DNA of 64,000 bases from Albidovulum sediminis (GCF_025380365.1 NZ_JAOCQF010000003.1:186001-250000), one strand, 5' to 3'; counted from the stretch's first letter, positions 36,636 through 46,342 are shown. Made by a program: numbers and translations. Notes: generated by a model not told the origin, from the letters alone.

Positions 36636-36770
36636 TCAGGCGTTGGCGAGCGCGAGGAAGATGAGAATGCCGATGACAACCGCCATCGCCCAGCCGGCAA
36701 AGCGGACGAAGCCGGCAAAGGTCTTTTCGTGTTCCCTGATGTTCATGGTGCCATGCTTGTGTTCGGCCAT
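36636..36770 (-). CDS. aa3-type cytochrome c oxidase subunit IV
   Basis: A 44-residue protein, MAEHKHGTMNIREHEKTF then one transmembrane helix (about 20-42). The pattern MAEHKHGxMDIxxxEKTFxGFxxxxxxxxxxxI is diagnostic for bacterial aa3 oxidase subunit IV (CoxIV/PF07835), a small accessory subunit of the proton-pumping oxidase in Rhodobacter and Paracoccus. The catalytic subunits are not in this window. It lies between the DUF6173-like gene and the lipoprotein gene on the same strand. Confidence 0.9.
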   Translation of the reverse strand: MAEHKHGTMNIREHEKTFAGFVRFAGWAMAVVIGILIFLALANA

Positions 36771-36854
36771 CTCGTGTCCCTCCTGGCGGTTTCGGCCCGA
36801 ATAGCCGATTCAGCCTGCGCTGTCACGGCCTCCACGGCCGATTTCGCGCAGCTG

Positions 36855-37331
36855 TTACTTTCGATCCAGATCGGCCGCCAGACGAAAGCCGATGCGGCGC
36901 GGCTCATCAACTTCGGACGCTTTCGGTAGCGCCCGCAACATGACGTTCAGCTGGCTGACATGCTGGATGAGCTGGGTCCGCGCCTCCTCTTCGTCCCGAC
37001 CGTAGAATGTTACGATGTCGGGGGCGAAATAGCCGATCCCCTCGATCCGGAGCACCCCCACGTCGCCGCCGGTGAAGCCCATCGCCACCTCGTGCTCGTC
37101 GTCCAGCTGTTCCTCGAAGTTGTTGATGTAGAGGATCAGCCGTTCATAGGCCCATTGCGCCGGGCTCTTCTCCTCGATCGACTCGGCGGCGATGGCCTCT
37201 GGCAAGGGCATCAGTTCCACCGTCTTGGGCGCGTCGGGCGCGGTGTGGACGACCCGCGCACATGGCAGCGCCGAGGCTTCGTGCACCTCTGCCGAAGTCT
37301 GGATTTCGTCGGTCAGTTGGCTTTTTGCCAT
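36855..37331 (-). CDS. DUF6173-like protein
   Basis: A 158-residue soluble protein. The carboxy-terminal two-thirds (KSPAQWAYERLILYINNFEE, VAMGFTGGDVGVLRIEGIGY, APDIVTFYG) match what I remember as DUF6173 of Rhodobacterales; the amino terminus is a variable charged tail. Function unknown. Its start lies within the last codons of the upstream MBL-fold gene (19-base overlap), so the two are translationally coupled. Confidence 0.75.
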   Translation of the reverse strand: MAKSQLTDEIQTSAEVHEASALPCARVVHTAPDAPKTVELMPLPEAIAAESIEEKSPAQWAYERLILYINNFEEQLDDEHEVAMGFTGGDVGVLRIEGIGYFAPDIVTFYGRDEEEARTQLIQHVSQLNVMLRALPKASEVDEPRRIGFRLAADLDRK

Positions 37332-38362
37332 CGCCAGACCCCCCTGTTGGTCAGCCGTCGCGTAACGCGCCCGGCCTTCAGAAGATGATTGAGATGGGCC
37401 ACGGCTTCAACCAGGGCAAGGCCATATTCGGCCTCGCCGATCTCGCGTCGGAACAGGGCGGGGAAGCACTGCGCCGCCATTCGCGGCTTCTCAAGGAAGG
37501 TTTCCAGCCTCGACAGGGCGCCGAGGTGATTTTCGATCATCTGGGTCAGCCGCAGCGGAAGCCCGGTAAAGGGCAGCCTGTGGCCCGGCAGAACCAGTTG
37601 GTGGGGGTTGGCGAAGGCGCGGAAACGCTCCGCGCTGGCGATCCATTCGGCCACAGGATCGGCGCCGGGCTCGCTTGCGTAGACGCCGAGATTTGCCGAG
37701 ATGGACGGCAGAAGCTGATCGCCGCCCAGCACCAGATTGTCCCCATCGGCCCAGAAAGTGGCATGTTCGGGGGCGTGGCCATCCCCCGTCCGCACGGCCC
37801 AGTCGCGCCCGCCGATGGTGATCCGGTCGCCGTCGCGCAGCCGGGTAAAGCCCAAGGGCAGCGGCGCCACGACGTCGCAGAAGTTGAAGGGCCGTTCGGC
37901 GGCCCGCCGCGCCAGACGCGCCGCGTCCATCCCCGCCGCCGTCCAGAACGCCAGCGTTTCGGCAACCGGAACCGGCTGCTCGTCCAGCGTCAGCATCCGC
38001 GCGAAAAGCCAGGACGTGCGCGTCGTCAAAAGCTCCGCGCCGCGCGTCAGGAACCAGCCGGCAAGCCCGATATGGTCGGGGTGGTAGTGCGTGACCACCA
38101 CCCGGCGCACTGGCTGGCCGGCAAGCGGGCCCCCCAGCAGGTGTTCCCATATCCCACGGGCGCGGCGGGTATCGAGCCCGGTATCGACGATGGTCCAGCC
38201 GTCGCCGTCGTCCAGCGCGTAGACGTTGACATGGTCCAGCGCCATCGGCAGCGGCAGCCTGAACCACAGGACGCCCGGCGCAACTTCGCGCGCCTCTCCC
38301 TCCGCGGGCGGTGCCTCGAACGGGTAGCGGATCGGGTCGAGCGGCGCGCCAGCCATGTTCAT
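37313..38362 (-). CDS. MBL-fold metallo-hydrolase
   Basis: A 349-residue metallo-beta-lactamase-fold enzyme of the LACTB2/glyoxalase-II-like class. The zinc motif THYHPDHIG (HxHxDH) is intact, followed by the TGDGHAPEHATFW histidines, a GGDQLLP aspartate and LPGHRLPF. The start at 38362 or, with a better ribosome-site distance, 38356. It starts 4 bases after the acyl-CoA dehydrogenase stop and overlaps the DUF6173-like gene, so the three genes form an operon. Substrate unknown; a thioesterase role in the acyl-CoA context is a guess. Confidence 0.88.
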   Translation of the reverse strand: MNMAGAPLDPIRYPFEAPPAEGEAREVAPGVLWFRLPLPMALDHVNVYALDDGDGWTIVDTGLDTRRARGIWEHLLGGPLAGQPVRRVVVTHYHPDHIGLAGWFLTRGAELLTTRTSWLFARMLTLDEQPVPVAETLAFWTAAGMDAARLARRAAERPFNFCDVVAPLPLGFTRLRDGDRITIGGRDWAVRTGDGHAPEHATFWADGDNLVLGGDQLLPSISANLGVYASEPGADPVAEWIASAERFRAFANPHQLVLPGHRLPFTGLPLRLTQMIENHLGALSRLETFLEKPRMAAQCFPALFRREIGEAEYGLALVEAVAHLNHLLKAGRVTRRLTNRGVWRWQKAN

Positions 38363-38366
38363 CCGC

Positions 38367-40043
38367 TCAGAAATCCTCGTCCGCAAGGGCGTCAAGGGTT
38401 GCCGCCCCTTCCCGGGCTTCGGTCAGGCAGGCGGCGTGCCGGGGAAGGATGCGGCGGATGAACACCTCGGCCAGGGTGCACCGCGTCGCCTGCGCGGCCG
38501 CCGCCCTGAGATGGAAGTGCGCACCCAGGCAAAGCGCGAAGGCGTGCAGGTAGGGGACCGCGCCGGCAAACCGGTCGCGCGTGCCCTGGGCCAGAAGCCA
38601 CTCGGTCGTCTCCCGCAGGGATTCGGCGGCCGACCACACCGCCTCGGCCAGATCGGGGCAGTTGGTGCGCACCGTCTCGGCGCCGGACTGGATCTCGTCC
38701 AGCAGGCGCATCGCGGCCTCGCCCCCGTCTGCCAGCTTCCGGCCGACCAGGTCCATCGCCTGAATGCCGTTGGTGCCTTCGTAGATCGCGGTCACGCGGA
38801 CATCGCGATAGAACTGGGCGGCCCCGGTTTCCTCGATGAAGCCCATGCCGCCGTGCACCTGAACGCCGGCTTCGGCCACGCGCAGGCCAGTGTCGGTGCC
38901 ATAGGCCTTGGCGATCGGGGTCAGGAAAGCGGCGCGATCGCCCCAGTCCTTGGCGCCCGTCGCGCGCGCCATGTCGAGCGCCACCGCGCAGGCGAGCGCA
39001 ATCGAACGCGCGGCAAAGACCTCCGCCCGCATGGTTGCCAGCATCCGCCGGACATCCGCATGGCCGATGATCGCACCGGCCTGAACACGGTCGCGCGCAT
39101 ATTCGGCGGCCTTCTGGCAGGCGGCCTCGGCCACGCCCACGCCCTGCATGCCGACACCCAGGCGGGCGTTATTCATCATCGTGAACATGGCCGCCATGCC
39201 CTTGTTGGGCTCTCCCACCATCCAGCCTGTCGCCTCCTCGAAGGCCATGACGCAGGTCGGCGAGCCGTGCAGGCCCAGCTTGTGTTCGATGCTGACGACC
39301 CTGAGCGTATTGGCGGCACCCGGCTTCCCGTCCGGACCGGGCAGGAACTTGGGCACCATGAACAGGCTGATGCCGCGCGTGCCCGACGGCGCTTCGGGCA
39401 GCCGCGCAAGGACAAGGTGGCAGACGTTGCCGACAAAGTCGCAATCGCCCCACGAGATGAAGATCTTCTGCCCCGTGATCGCGAATGTACCGTCGTCGCG
39501 TGGCACCGCTTTGGTCCGCAGCGCGCCGACATCGGACCCCGCCTGCGGCTCGGTCAGATTCATCGTCCCCGACCATTCGCCGGTGATGAGCCTTGGCAGG
39601 TAAAGTTCGCGGATTTCATCGCTTGCGTGATGCTCCAGCGCCTCGATCTGGCCCTGGGTCAGGAGCGGGTTGAGTTGCAGCGACAGGCAGGCGCCGGACA
39701 TCATGTCCTGCACGGCCATGTTGAGCGTCTGCGGCAGTCCCATGCCGCCGTGCGACACCGGCGCGGCGGTGCCGATCCAGCCGCCCTCGGCGATCTTGGC
39801 ATAAGCCTCGCCATAGCCGCGCGTGCTTCGCAACGCGCCGTTTTCCAGACGCGGGGGGGCGATATCTCCGGCGCGCTGAAGCGGCGCCATCACCTGGTCG
39901 CACAAGCGGCCCGCCTCCTCGAGCATCGCGTCGATCAGGTCCGGCGTCGCCTCGGCAAAGTGTTCGGTCGCGGCGACCGGTGCGATCGGCACAACCTTGT
40001 CCAGGATGAAGCGGATGTCGTCGACCGGCGCGCGATAGGGCAT
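38367..40043 (-). CDS. Acyl-CoA dehydrogenase, long C-terminal form (DmdC-like)
   Basis: A 558-residue FAD enzyme. Segments MNLTEPQAGSDVGALRTKA and FITGQKIFISWG (written here with its own residues AITGQKIFISWG) shape the FAD and substrate site, and IYEGTNGIQAMDL carries the catalytic base glutamate; the extra carboxy-terminal helical domain of about 120 residues belongs to the long subfamily that includes the methylmercaptopropionyl-CoA dehydrogenase DmdC. The amino-terminal YRAPVDDIRFIL is also typical. The exact acyl-CoA substrate is not evident. Electrons would go to ETF and the ETF-QO at 32.5 kb. An upstream in-frame extension lacks family sequence. Confidence 0.9.
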   Translation of the reverse strand: MPYRAPVDDIRFILDKVVPIAPVAATEHFAEATPDLIDAMLEEAGRLCDQVMAPLQRAGDIAPPRLENGALRSTRGYGEAYAKIAEGGWIGTAAPVSHGGMGLPQTLNMAVQDMMSGACLSLQLNPLLTQGQIEALEHHASDEIRELYLPRLITGEWSGTMNLTEPQAGSDVGALRTKAVPRDDGTFAITGQKIFISWGDCDFVGNVCHLVLARLPEAPSGTRGISLFMVPKFLPGPDGKPGAANTLRVVSIEHKLGLHGSPTCVMAFEEATGWMVGEPNKGMAAMFTMMNNARLGVGMQGVGVAEAACQKAAEYARDRVQAGAIIGHADVRRMLATMRAEVFAARSIALACAVALDMARATGAKDWGDRAAFLTPIAKAYGTDTGLRVAEAGVQVHGGMGFIEETGAAQFYRDVRVTAIYEGTNGIQAMDLVGRKLADGGEAAMRLLDEIQSGAETVRTNCPDLAEAVWSAAESLRETTEWLLAQGTRDRFAGAVPYLHAFALCLGAHFHLRAAAAQATRCTLAEVFIRRILPRHAACLTEAREGAATLDALADEDF

Positions 40044-40173
40044 CTGAGTCTCCCGGCGCGCTTGGCAAGTCACGCCCGCGCGCGTATGTGTCCTGAGCTT
40101 GGCGCATGGTGGCGGCACCTCGGAGGGCGGGCAACCCGAACGCTGCGTCACGGCTGAAACGGAGTTGCGGGTG

Positions 40174-41118
40174 ATGCAGGTTCTTTCCCCGGATGCGAAG
40201 GGCTTGGCCGCCGCCGCAGACCTTCTGCGGCGCGGAGAGCTGGTCGCGTTTCCGACCGAAACGGTCTACGGCCTGGGCGCGGATGCGCGGTCAGACAAGG
40301 CGGTGGCCCGGATCTTCGACGCCAAGGGCCGCCCCCGCTTCAATCCGCTGATCGTCCATGTCCCCGGCGTCGAGGCCGCGCGGCAGATCGCTGTGCTGGA
40401 CGACCGCGCCGAACGCCTGGCATCCGCGTTCTGGCCGGGACCGCTAACCCTGGTGCTGCCGCTTCGCCCCGGTTCGGGCCTGTCGCCGCTGGTGACGGCG
40501 GGCCTTCCGAGCGTCGCGCTGCGCGTGCCTGCGCATCCGGTCGCAAGCGCGCTTCTTGCGGCGTTCGGCGGGCCCGTCGCCGCGCCTTCGGCCAATCCTT
40601 CAGGCAAGGTCAGCCCGACACGGGCAGGGCATGTCCTGGCGGGGCTTGCCGGGAAGATCGCTGCGGTGGTCGACGGCGGGCCCTGCACCGTCGGCGTCGA
40701 ATCGACGATCCTCGGGCTTGCCGGCGATGCCGAACTTCTGCGCCCCGGCGGCATACCGGCCGAGGTGATCGAGGCTTGCCTGGGCCAGCCGCTTCATATC
40801 GGAGGCAATGCGGTCCAGCCAACCGCGCCCGGCCAGCTTCTGTCGCATTACGCGCCGTCGTCCAGCGTCCGGCTCAACGTCTCCGCCCCCGATCCTGGTG
40901 AGTTCTGGCTGGGATTCGGCCCCGCGGCGGGGAAGGCGGACCTGAACCTGTCCCTGTCCGGCGATCTGGTCGAGGCGGCCGCGAACCTCTTCCATTTCCT
41001 GCAAGAGGCAGACAGGGTCGCCGACGGAAGCCCCATCGCGGTGTCGCCAGTGCCCGAACACGGGCTTGGGCGGGCGATCAATGACCGCCTGCGCCGGGCG
41101 GCGGCGCCCCGGCCATGA
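40174..41118 (+). CDS. L-threonylcarbamoyladenylate synthase (Sua5 type)
   Basis: A 314-residue enzyme that makes threonylcarbamoyl-AMP for the t6A37 tRNA modification. The YrdC domain (about 8-190) has GELVAFPTETVYGLG, KGRPRFNPLIVH, PGPLTLVLP and APSANPSGKVSPT; a carboxy-terminal Sua5 domain (about 215-314) is linked by APGQLLSHYAP, the conserved interdomain peptide. The start is ATG 40174 with GGAG 9 bases before; GTG 40171 is adjacent. Its stop overlaps the next start as ATGA. Confidence 0.93.
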   Translation: MQVLSPDAKGLAAAADLLRRGELVAFPTETVYGLGADARSDKAVARIFDAKGRPRFNPLIVHVPGVEAARQIAVLDDRAERLASAFWPGPLTLVLPLRPGSGLSPLVTAGLPSVALRVPAHPVASALLAAFGGPVAAPSANPSGKVSPTRAGHVLAGLAGKIAAVVDGGPCTVGVESTILGLAGDAELLRPGGIPAEVIEACLGQPLHIGGNAVQPTAPGQLLSHYAPSSSVRLNVSAPDPGEFWLGFGPAAGKADLNLSLSGDLVEAAANLFHFLQEADRVADGSPIAVSPVPEHGLGRAINDRLRRAAAPRP

Positions 41119-41516
41119 AGGGCGAGACAGATCTTTCGCGGATGCTGAAGGGCATGACCCCGGTTCTGCATGACGCGGAATTCGGCTATGGGCTGCTTCC
41201 GGCCGCGGCCGGTGTTCCCCCCGGGCTGACCCCTTTCGCGACAGTCCGCGAAGCCGAGGGGATCACCGTGATCGCGCCCCTCGCCGAGCTGATGCGCCAC
41301 GGTATTCCGCACCGGGCGGGGTTTGCCTGCATCACGCTGACGCTGCATTCCGACCTGGACGCCGTGGGGCTGACGGCGGCGTTCGCGCGGGCGCTTGCGG
41401 ATGCGGGCCTGGGGGCCAACGTCATCGCCGGCCTCTACCACGACCACATCCTCACGAACTGGGATCGCAGGGATGCTGCGATGGCCTGCCTGACGGCCCT
41501 CTCTGACCGGGCGTAA
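41115..41516 (+). CDS. ACT-domain protein (DUF2241-like)
   Basis: A 133-residue protein with the two-part ACT-like layout of DUF2241: MLKGMTPVLHDAEFGYGLLP, then FACITLTLHSDLDAVGLTAAF and GANVIAGLYHDHILT. Such proteins may bind small ligands such as amino acids; no enzyme motif is visible. It is coupled to the Sua5 gene by a 4-base overlap and is convergent with yqgE. Confidence 0.88.
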   Translation: MKGETDLSRMLKGMTPVLHDAEFGYGLLPAAAGVPPGLTPFATVREAEGITVIAPLAELMRHGIPHRAGFACITLTLHSDLDAVGLTAAFARALADAGLGANVIAGLYHDHILTNWDRRDAAMACLTALSDRA

Positions 41517-41520
41517 GCCT

Positions 41521-42075
41521 TCAGGCCCGCCCGGCGGAGGCAGAGAGCAGCAAAGGGTCTATTCCCAGAGACCTCAGCGCCGCTTCCCATTTGGCTGCGT
41601 TGTCGTTGGAAAACAGCAGTTCCGGCGTCGCCTCGCAGGTCAGCCAGCCGTTCTGGCGAATCTCGTCCTCCAGTTGGCCCGGCCCCCAGCCAGAGTAGCC
41701 GAACGCAAGGATCGACTGCCGCGGGCCTTCGCCCCGCGCAAACGCCTCCAGAATGTCGAGCGTCGCGGTCATGCCGAAACGCTCGTCCACCGCCAATGTG
41801 GCGGCCGCGTTCTGATAGTCGCCCGAATGAAGGACGAACCCTCGGCTATGCTCGACAGGGCCGCCGAAATGCACGCGGATGTCGCGCGAACGGGGCGTTA
41901 CCGGGATGTGCAATTGTTCGAGCAGGTCGGTAAAGCGCAGGTCACGCGCGGGCTTGTTGACGATGAGGCCCATGGCCCCCTCGCCCGAATGGGCACACAT
42001 GAAAACGACGCTGCGATCGAAGCGCGGATCACCCATGCCCGGCATCGCAATGAGCATCTTGCCGCTGAGATTCAT
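41521..42075 (-). CDS. YqgE/AlgH family protein
   Basis: A 184-residue protein beginning NLSGKMLIAMPGMGDPRF, followed by SVVFMCAHSGEGAMGLIVNKP, HFGGPVEHSRGFVLHS and FGYSGWGPGQLEDEIRQNGW, the classical UPF0301/YqgE blocks. Its biochemical role is not settled. AAGGAGG immediately upstream fixes ATG 42075. It is 128 bases from the divergent DsbD-alpha-like gene. Confidence 0.93.
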   Translation of the reverse strand: MNLSGKMLIAMPGMGDPRFDRSVVFMCAHSGEGAMGLIVNKPARDLRFTDLLEQLHIPVTPRSRDIRVHFGGPVEHSRGFVLHSGDYQNAAATLAVDERFGMTATLDILEAFARGEGPRQSILAFGYSGWGPGQLEDEIRQNGWLTCEATPELLFSNDNAAKWEAALRSLGIDPLLLSASAGRA

Positions 42076-42203
42076 ATCGGCCTCCTTCGCTAAAGATTGC
42101 GCTCGCGCGGCCACATGACAAGAGGTGCGCGGCCCCTTCACGGCGATTGGCGGAAAGTTGACTTCTCCTTTCGTGGTCCCTCACCTACATTGGAGTCATG
42201 TGC

Positions 42204-43004
42204 ATGACTGGAAGAACCCTGACGGCCTCGGCCGTGTTCGCGATGTGCGTTAGTGCCGCCTCCGCCCAGGAGGTGCCCGACAACCTTTACAGCGTCGAAC
42301 TGCTGCCCGGTTGGCAAACGCCGGAGGGGACGCGGATGGCTGCCCTTCGCCTGACGCTGGCGAAAGGGTGGAAGACCTACTGGCGCGCCCCGGGCGAGGC
42401 CGGCATCCCGCCGGCCTTCGACTGGTCCGGTTCCGAAAATGTCGCCTCGGTCACCTATCACTGGCCGTCGCCCGAAGTGTTCGAGGTCAGCGGGTTCACG
42501 ACCTTCGGCTTCCACGACGAACTGGTCCTGCCGATCGAGGTCGCGCCAGCCGATCCCACCCGCCCGATCCATGCCGACGTCGATGTCGAACTCGGCATCT
42601 GCGAGAGCATCTGCGTGCCGGTGGCGTTTTCGGTGTCGGGCGACCTGTCCGGCAACGCGCGCGACGCGCGCATCAGCCGCGCGCTTGCCGAGGCGCCGAG
42701 GGATGCCCGTCAGGCCGGTCTGAAGGGCATAAGCTGCGCGGTCGAACCGATCCGCGACGGGCTGAGGCTGACCACCACCCTCTCCCTGCCGCCGCTTGGC
42801 GGGGATGAGATCGCGGTGATCGAGGCAGGCCCGGGCGACATCTGGGTTTCCTCCACCGAAACCCGCCGCGATGGCGAAAGACTTGTCTCCGTCGCCGACC
42901 TCGTGCCACCTGCGGCCCAGCCCTTCGCGCTCGACCGGTCGTCGGTCGTGGTGACAGTGCTGGCCCATGGCCAGGCCATCCAGCAGGTCGGGTGCACCGG
43001 CTAG
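42204..43004 (+). CDS. Exported DsbD-alpha-domain protein
   Basis: A 266-residue protein with signal peptide (about 1-22, SAASAQ) and an immunoglobulin-like fold of the DsbD amino-terminal domain: GWKTYWRAPGEAGIPPAFDW and the cysteine pair in LGICESICVPV (C133, C137), the expected electron-transfer disulfide. The membrane part of DsbD is absent, so this is a stand-alone periplasmic thiol protein. ATG 42204 has GGAG at good distance, better than 42198. Its TAG stop and the TAG of the convergent RND gene share the palindrome CTAG. Confidence 0.85.
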   Translation: MTGRTLTASAVFAMCVSAASAQEVPDNLYSVELLPGWQTPEGTRMAALRLTLAKGWKTYWRAPGEAGIPPAFDWSGSENVASVTYHWPSPEVFEVSGFTTFGFHDELVLPIEVAPADPTRPIHADVDVELGICESICVPVAFSVSGDLSGNARDARISRALAEAPRDARQAGLKGISCAVEPIRDGLRLTTTLSLPPLGGDEIAVIEAGPGDIWVSSTETRRDGERLVSVADLVPPAAQPFALDRSSVVVTVLAHGQAIQQVGCTG

Positions 43005-46000
43005 GGCCGCCTGCGCCGACGCTGCCCTGCGAACAGAAACAGCGCAAGCACCGACGTGATCACCATGACGCCTGCCCAAGACAGCAGCGCCGGGCTTGCC
43101 AGCCCGTTACCCCGCATCAGCGGTACGACCAGAAGGACGGCGGCGAGTGCCAATCCAGCCGCTGCGACAAGGATCGACCGGCGCAAACGCCCCGCCCGCC
43201 GATCGAAAACCCGACGCAAAGCATTGATATGGCTTGATATATCCGCCTGAATCGCCATCAGAACCGGCACGACAATCAGCACCAGTACCATTCCGAAGCC
43301 AAGGCCGTAAACCAGCGTGATCACGGTTGGCTTGAGAAACTGCGCCTGCTTCGACGTCTCGTACAGAAGCGGCGCAAGCCCGGCGACGGTCGTCGCCGTG
43401 GTCAGGAACACCGCACGGAGCCGGCCGGCGACGGCATCGACGATGGCCGGCAGCAGCGCGCGCCGCTCCGCCGCCTCGTCGACCGCGACGACAAGCACGA
43501 TGGCGTCGTTCACGATGATCCCGGCCATGCCGATCATGCCCACGACCGAGAACATGGAAAGGGGTACATCCCACATCCAGTGTCCGTGCAGCGCGCCGAC
43601 TAGGCCAAGGGGGATCACCGCCATGACGACGACCGGGCGCCACCAGCTTGCGAAGATCCAGGCAAGGACCGCGTAGATGCCCGCCAGAGCGGCGACGAGT
43701 CCCAGGAGCGCTTCGGACAGGAACCGGTCCTCGTCCTCGCTCAGGCCCGAGAGCTTGTAGTCGAGGTCGAACTCCTGGGCCAGCTCCGGCAGGATGCGCG
43801 CCTGCACCTCGTCGAGGATGGCGGCGGCGCGCGCGGGATCGTCATCCGCAAGGTCCCCCGTCACCTGGACCACCGCCTGCCCGTCTTCCCGGCGAATCGA
43901 CGAAAAACCGCCGCGCAACGAAGCCGTGAAGATATCGGACAGCGGCACATGGCCGCCCCCGGGCGCGCGCAGCAGAGTATGGTCTAGGAAATCCGCCCGG
44001 ATGTCCTCGTCCGGCATTTCCACCCGGATGGCCGCGGACCGCGCGCCGACAGGGAAGGTCGCCGCCTCGATGCCGGACAGGCGCGAGCGCAGCTCCCTCC
44101 CGACATCCTCGGTCCGGAAGCCCAGCGCCTGACCCTGCGGCGTCAGGTCGAGCACAAGCTCGTCCTTGTCGTAGGGCAGGCTGTCTTCCAGCGCGGAAAC
44201 CTCGGGGTATCGCGAAAGCCGGGTCTTGAGCGCCTCTGCGGCCGACTTGAGGTCTTCGGCCGACGCTCCGGTCAGCTCGACCGTCAGCGCATCGCCTGCC
44301 GGCCCGAAACGCGCGCCGCGGAACGACAGCTCCTCAAGCAGGGGATGCGCCGGGGCGGCTTCCTGCAGATCGGCGAGGAACTGGAAGCTCGACCACGGGC
44401 GAAGGTCGGCGTCGATCAGCTCGATCGAGATACCGCCCATTAGGTCGGGGTCGCGGGTGTCGCCGGAACCGAAGAACCGGCCGGCGTTTCCGCCGATCTC
44501 CGCCAGGACATGCCTCAGCGGGTAGGTGCCGTAGCGTTCCTCGTAGTCGCGGGCAACCCGCTCCGTCGCCTCCTGCAGCGCATAGGCATAGGCCAGCGTG
44601 TCGTCGCGCCGTGCACCGGCCAGCATCGAGAAATTGCCAGACACCGCCCCTTGTTCGGGCGAGTTGAAGAAACGCCACGTGATATCGCCCTTCAGGAACA
44701 GCCCCGCCTCGAACGCGAGGAGCGCAAGGGCGCCCGCAACCACGGCGTAGCGCACCGAAAGGGCCGCCTTCGTGACCGGCCGCATGATCCGGTCGCGCAC
44801 CCATGCGAAGCCGCGGTTCACCTGCCGGCTGGGCCAGTCGTACCAGTGCGCCTCTCCCGCGTGCGACAGCGCCTTGGCCATGTGGTTCGGCAGGATCAGG
44901 AACGCCTCGAGCAGGGACGCCGCCAGAACCGCCGTCACCGTCAGGGGGATGTCGGCGATCAGCGTGCCAAAGTTGCCGCCGATCGCCATCAGCCCCAGAA
45001 AGGCGATGACAGTCGTGACGGTCGAGGAAAAGACAGGCGCCGCCATGCGGATTACCGCGGTTTCCGCCGCGACAAGAGGTGGCTCGCCCAGGCGCCGGGC
45101 GCGGTGGTCGGCGTGTTCGCCCACAACGATGGCGTCATCGACGACAATCCCGAGGGTCAGGATCAGCGCGAAAAGCGACATCATGTTCAGCGTCAGACCA
45201 GCCGCATGCATGAACGCCACCGCGGCGAGCATGGAGGCGGGAATGCCGGCCGCCACCCAGAAGGCGGTGCGCGCGTTCAGGAACAGGAACAGGAACCCCA
45301 AGACCAGGACCAGACCCATCGCCCCGTTCTGAACCAGGATCGAAAGCCGGGCGGCGATGTCGGCCGACCGCGTTCGCACCAAATCTACCGAAACGCCTTG
45401 CGGCAGGGTTGGGCGCAATTCCGCCGCGATCTCCTCGACCGAGGTCTGGATGCCGATCGCGTCGCCCGACGCTGACCGGTCCACCCGGATCACCACGGCG
45501 GGGTTCGTCCCCACGAAATAGGCGCGCGACCGGTCGCCTGGCTGCTCAACCAGGCGCGCCACATCGCCCAGGCGCAGCGTCGTGCCGCCCGGCGCAGTCC
45601 GCAGGACGATCGCCGCCAGCGCCTCAGGCCCGCGCCGCTCGGTCCCGGTGCGAAGCCGGGTATTCGCCCCCTCGACCTCGCCCGCCGGGTTGGTTCCGGT
45701 CTCTGCCGCAATGACGTCGGCGATTTCCGTCAGCGTCAGGTCATGGCGCATGAGCGAGGAGAGCGGCACTTCGACCGTGATCTCGGGATCGGCAAGGCCC
45801 TGCACCGTGGCCCGTGTAATGCCCTCGGCGAACAGCCGGGTCACGAATTCGTCGGCGAACCGGCCAAGCTGTTCGGCCGACACGGGCCCGGTGATGACGA
45901 CATCCGTCACCCTGTCACGCCAGGATGACCGCCGGATCTCGGGCAATTCCGCGTCTTCGGGCAGGTTCGACACGGCAGCCACGGCCGTTTCGACGTCGGC

Positions 46001-46342
46001 GACGCCGCGCGAAAGATCCCAGCCCGGCTCGAACTCCAGTTCGATGCTGGCGCTGCCTTCGCTGGCGACGGAACTGGCGCGGGCCACGCCCTCGACTGTG
46101 CGCAGCGCGGGTTCCAGCACCTCGACGATGCCGCGGTCCACATCGGCCGCCCCCGCGCCCGGCCAGGACACGGTGACGTCTACCTCAGGCACGACGACGT
46201 CGGGAAAATACTGCGTGCGCATCTTCGGGATCGCGGCAAGCCCGGCCAGCATGACCATGATCAGGACGAGATTGGCCGCGGTGGCGTGACGGGTGAAATA
46301 GGACAGGACCCCGCCAGCCAGACCTTCGCCGCGGCGTATCAT
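43001..46342 (-). CDS. RND-family efflux transporter (second system)
   Basis: A 1113-residue RND permease, longer than AcrB. Helix 4 has the proton-relay pair in LGIVVDDAIVVGEH. The porter loops are intact and the second bundle contains GMAGIIVNDAIVLVVAVDE. After the usual last helix there is an extra tail with a basic linker and two further hydrophobic segments (about 1045-1070 and 1085-1105). It belongs to the branch with R-x-Y-F-P-D-V-V-V-P-E after helix 1, often metal/toxicity-related or of unknown substrate. It starts one base after the adaptor stop. Convergent with the DsbD-alpha gene. Confidence 0.92.
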   Translation of the reverse strand: MIRRGEGLAGGVLSYFTRHATAANLVLIMVMLAGLAAIPKMRTQYFPDVVVPEVDVTVSWPGAGAADVDRGIVEVLEPALRTVEGVARASSVASEGSASIELEFEPGWDLSRGVADVETAVAAVSNLPEDAELPEIRRSSWRDRVTDVVITGPVSAEQLGRFADEFVTRLFAEGITRATVQGLADPEITVEVPLSSLMRHDLTLTEIADVIAAETGTNPAGEVEGANTRLRTGTERRGPEALAAIVLRTAPGGTTLRLGDVARLVEQPGDRSRAYFVGTNPAVVIRVDRSASGDAIGIQTSVEEIAAELRPTLPQGVSVDLVRTRSADIAARLSILVQNGAMGLVLVLGFLFLFLNARTAFWVAAGIPASMLAAVAFMHAAGLTLNMMSLFALILTLGIVVDDAIVVGEHADHRARRLGEPPLVAAETAVIRMAAPVFSSTVTTVIAFLGLMAIGGNFGTLIADIPLTVTAVLAASLLEAFLILPNHMAKALSHAGEAHWYDWPSRQVNRGFAWVRDRIMRPVTKAALSVRYAVVAGALALLAFEAGLFLKGDITWRFFNSPEQGAVSGNFSMLAGARRDDTLAYAYALQEATERVARDYEERYGTYPLRHVLAEIGGNAGRFFGSGDTRDPDLMGGISIELIDADLRPWSSFQFLADLQEAAPAHPLLEELSFRGARFGPAGDALTVELTGASAEDLKSAAEALKTRLSRYPEVSALEDSLPYDKDELVLDLTPQGQALGFRTEDVGRELRSRLSGIEAATFPVGARSAAIRVEMPDEDIRADFLDHTLLRAPGGGHVPLSDIFTASLRGGFSSIRREDGQAVVQVTGDLADDDPARAAAILDEVQARILPELAQEFDLDYKLSGLSEDEDRFLSEALLGLVAALAGIYAVLAWIFASWWRPVVVMAVIPLGLVGALHGHWMWDVPLSMFSVVGMIGMAGIIVNDAIVLVVAVDEAAERRALLPAIVDAVAGRLRAVFLTTATTVAGLAPLLYETSKQAQFLKPTVITLVYGLGFGMVLVLIVVPVLMAIQADISSHINALRRVFDRRAGRLRRSILVAAAGLALAAVLLVVPLMRGNGLASPALLSWAGVMVITSVLALFLFAGQRRRRRP

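Noticed and set aside
42158-42191. TTGACT...TACATT as a promoter for the DsbD-alpha gene
   Set aside because: Spacing of 22 bases is outside the sigma-70 range.
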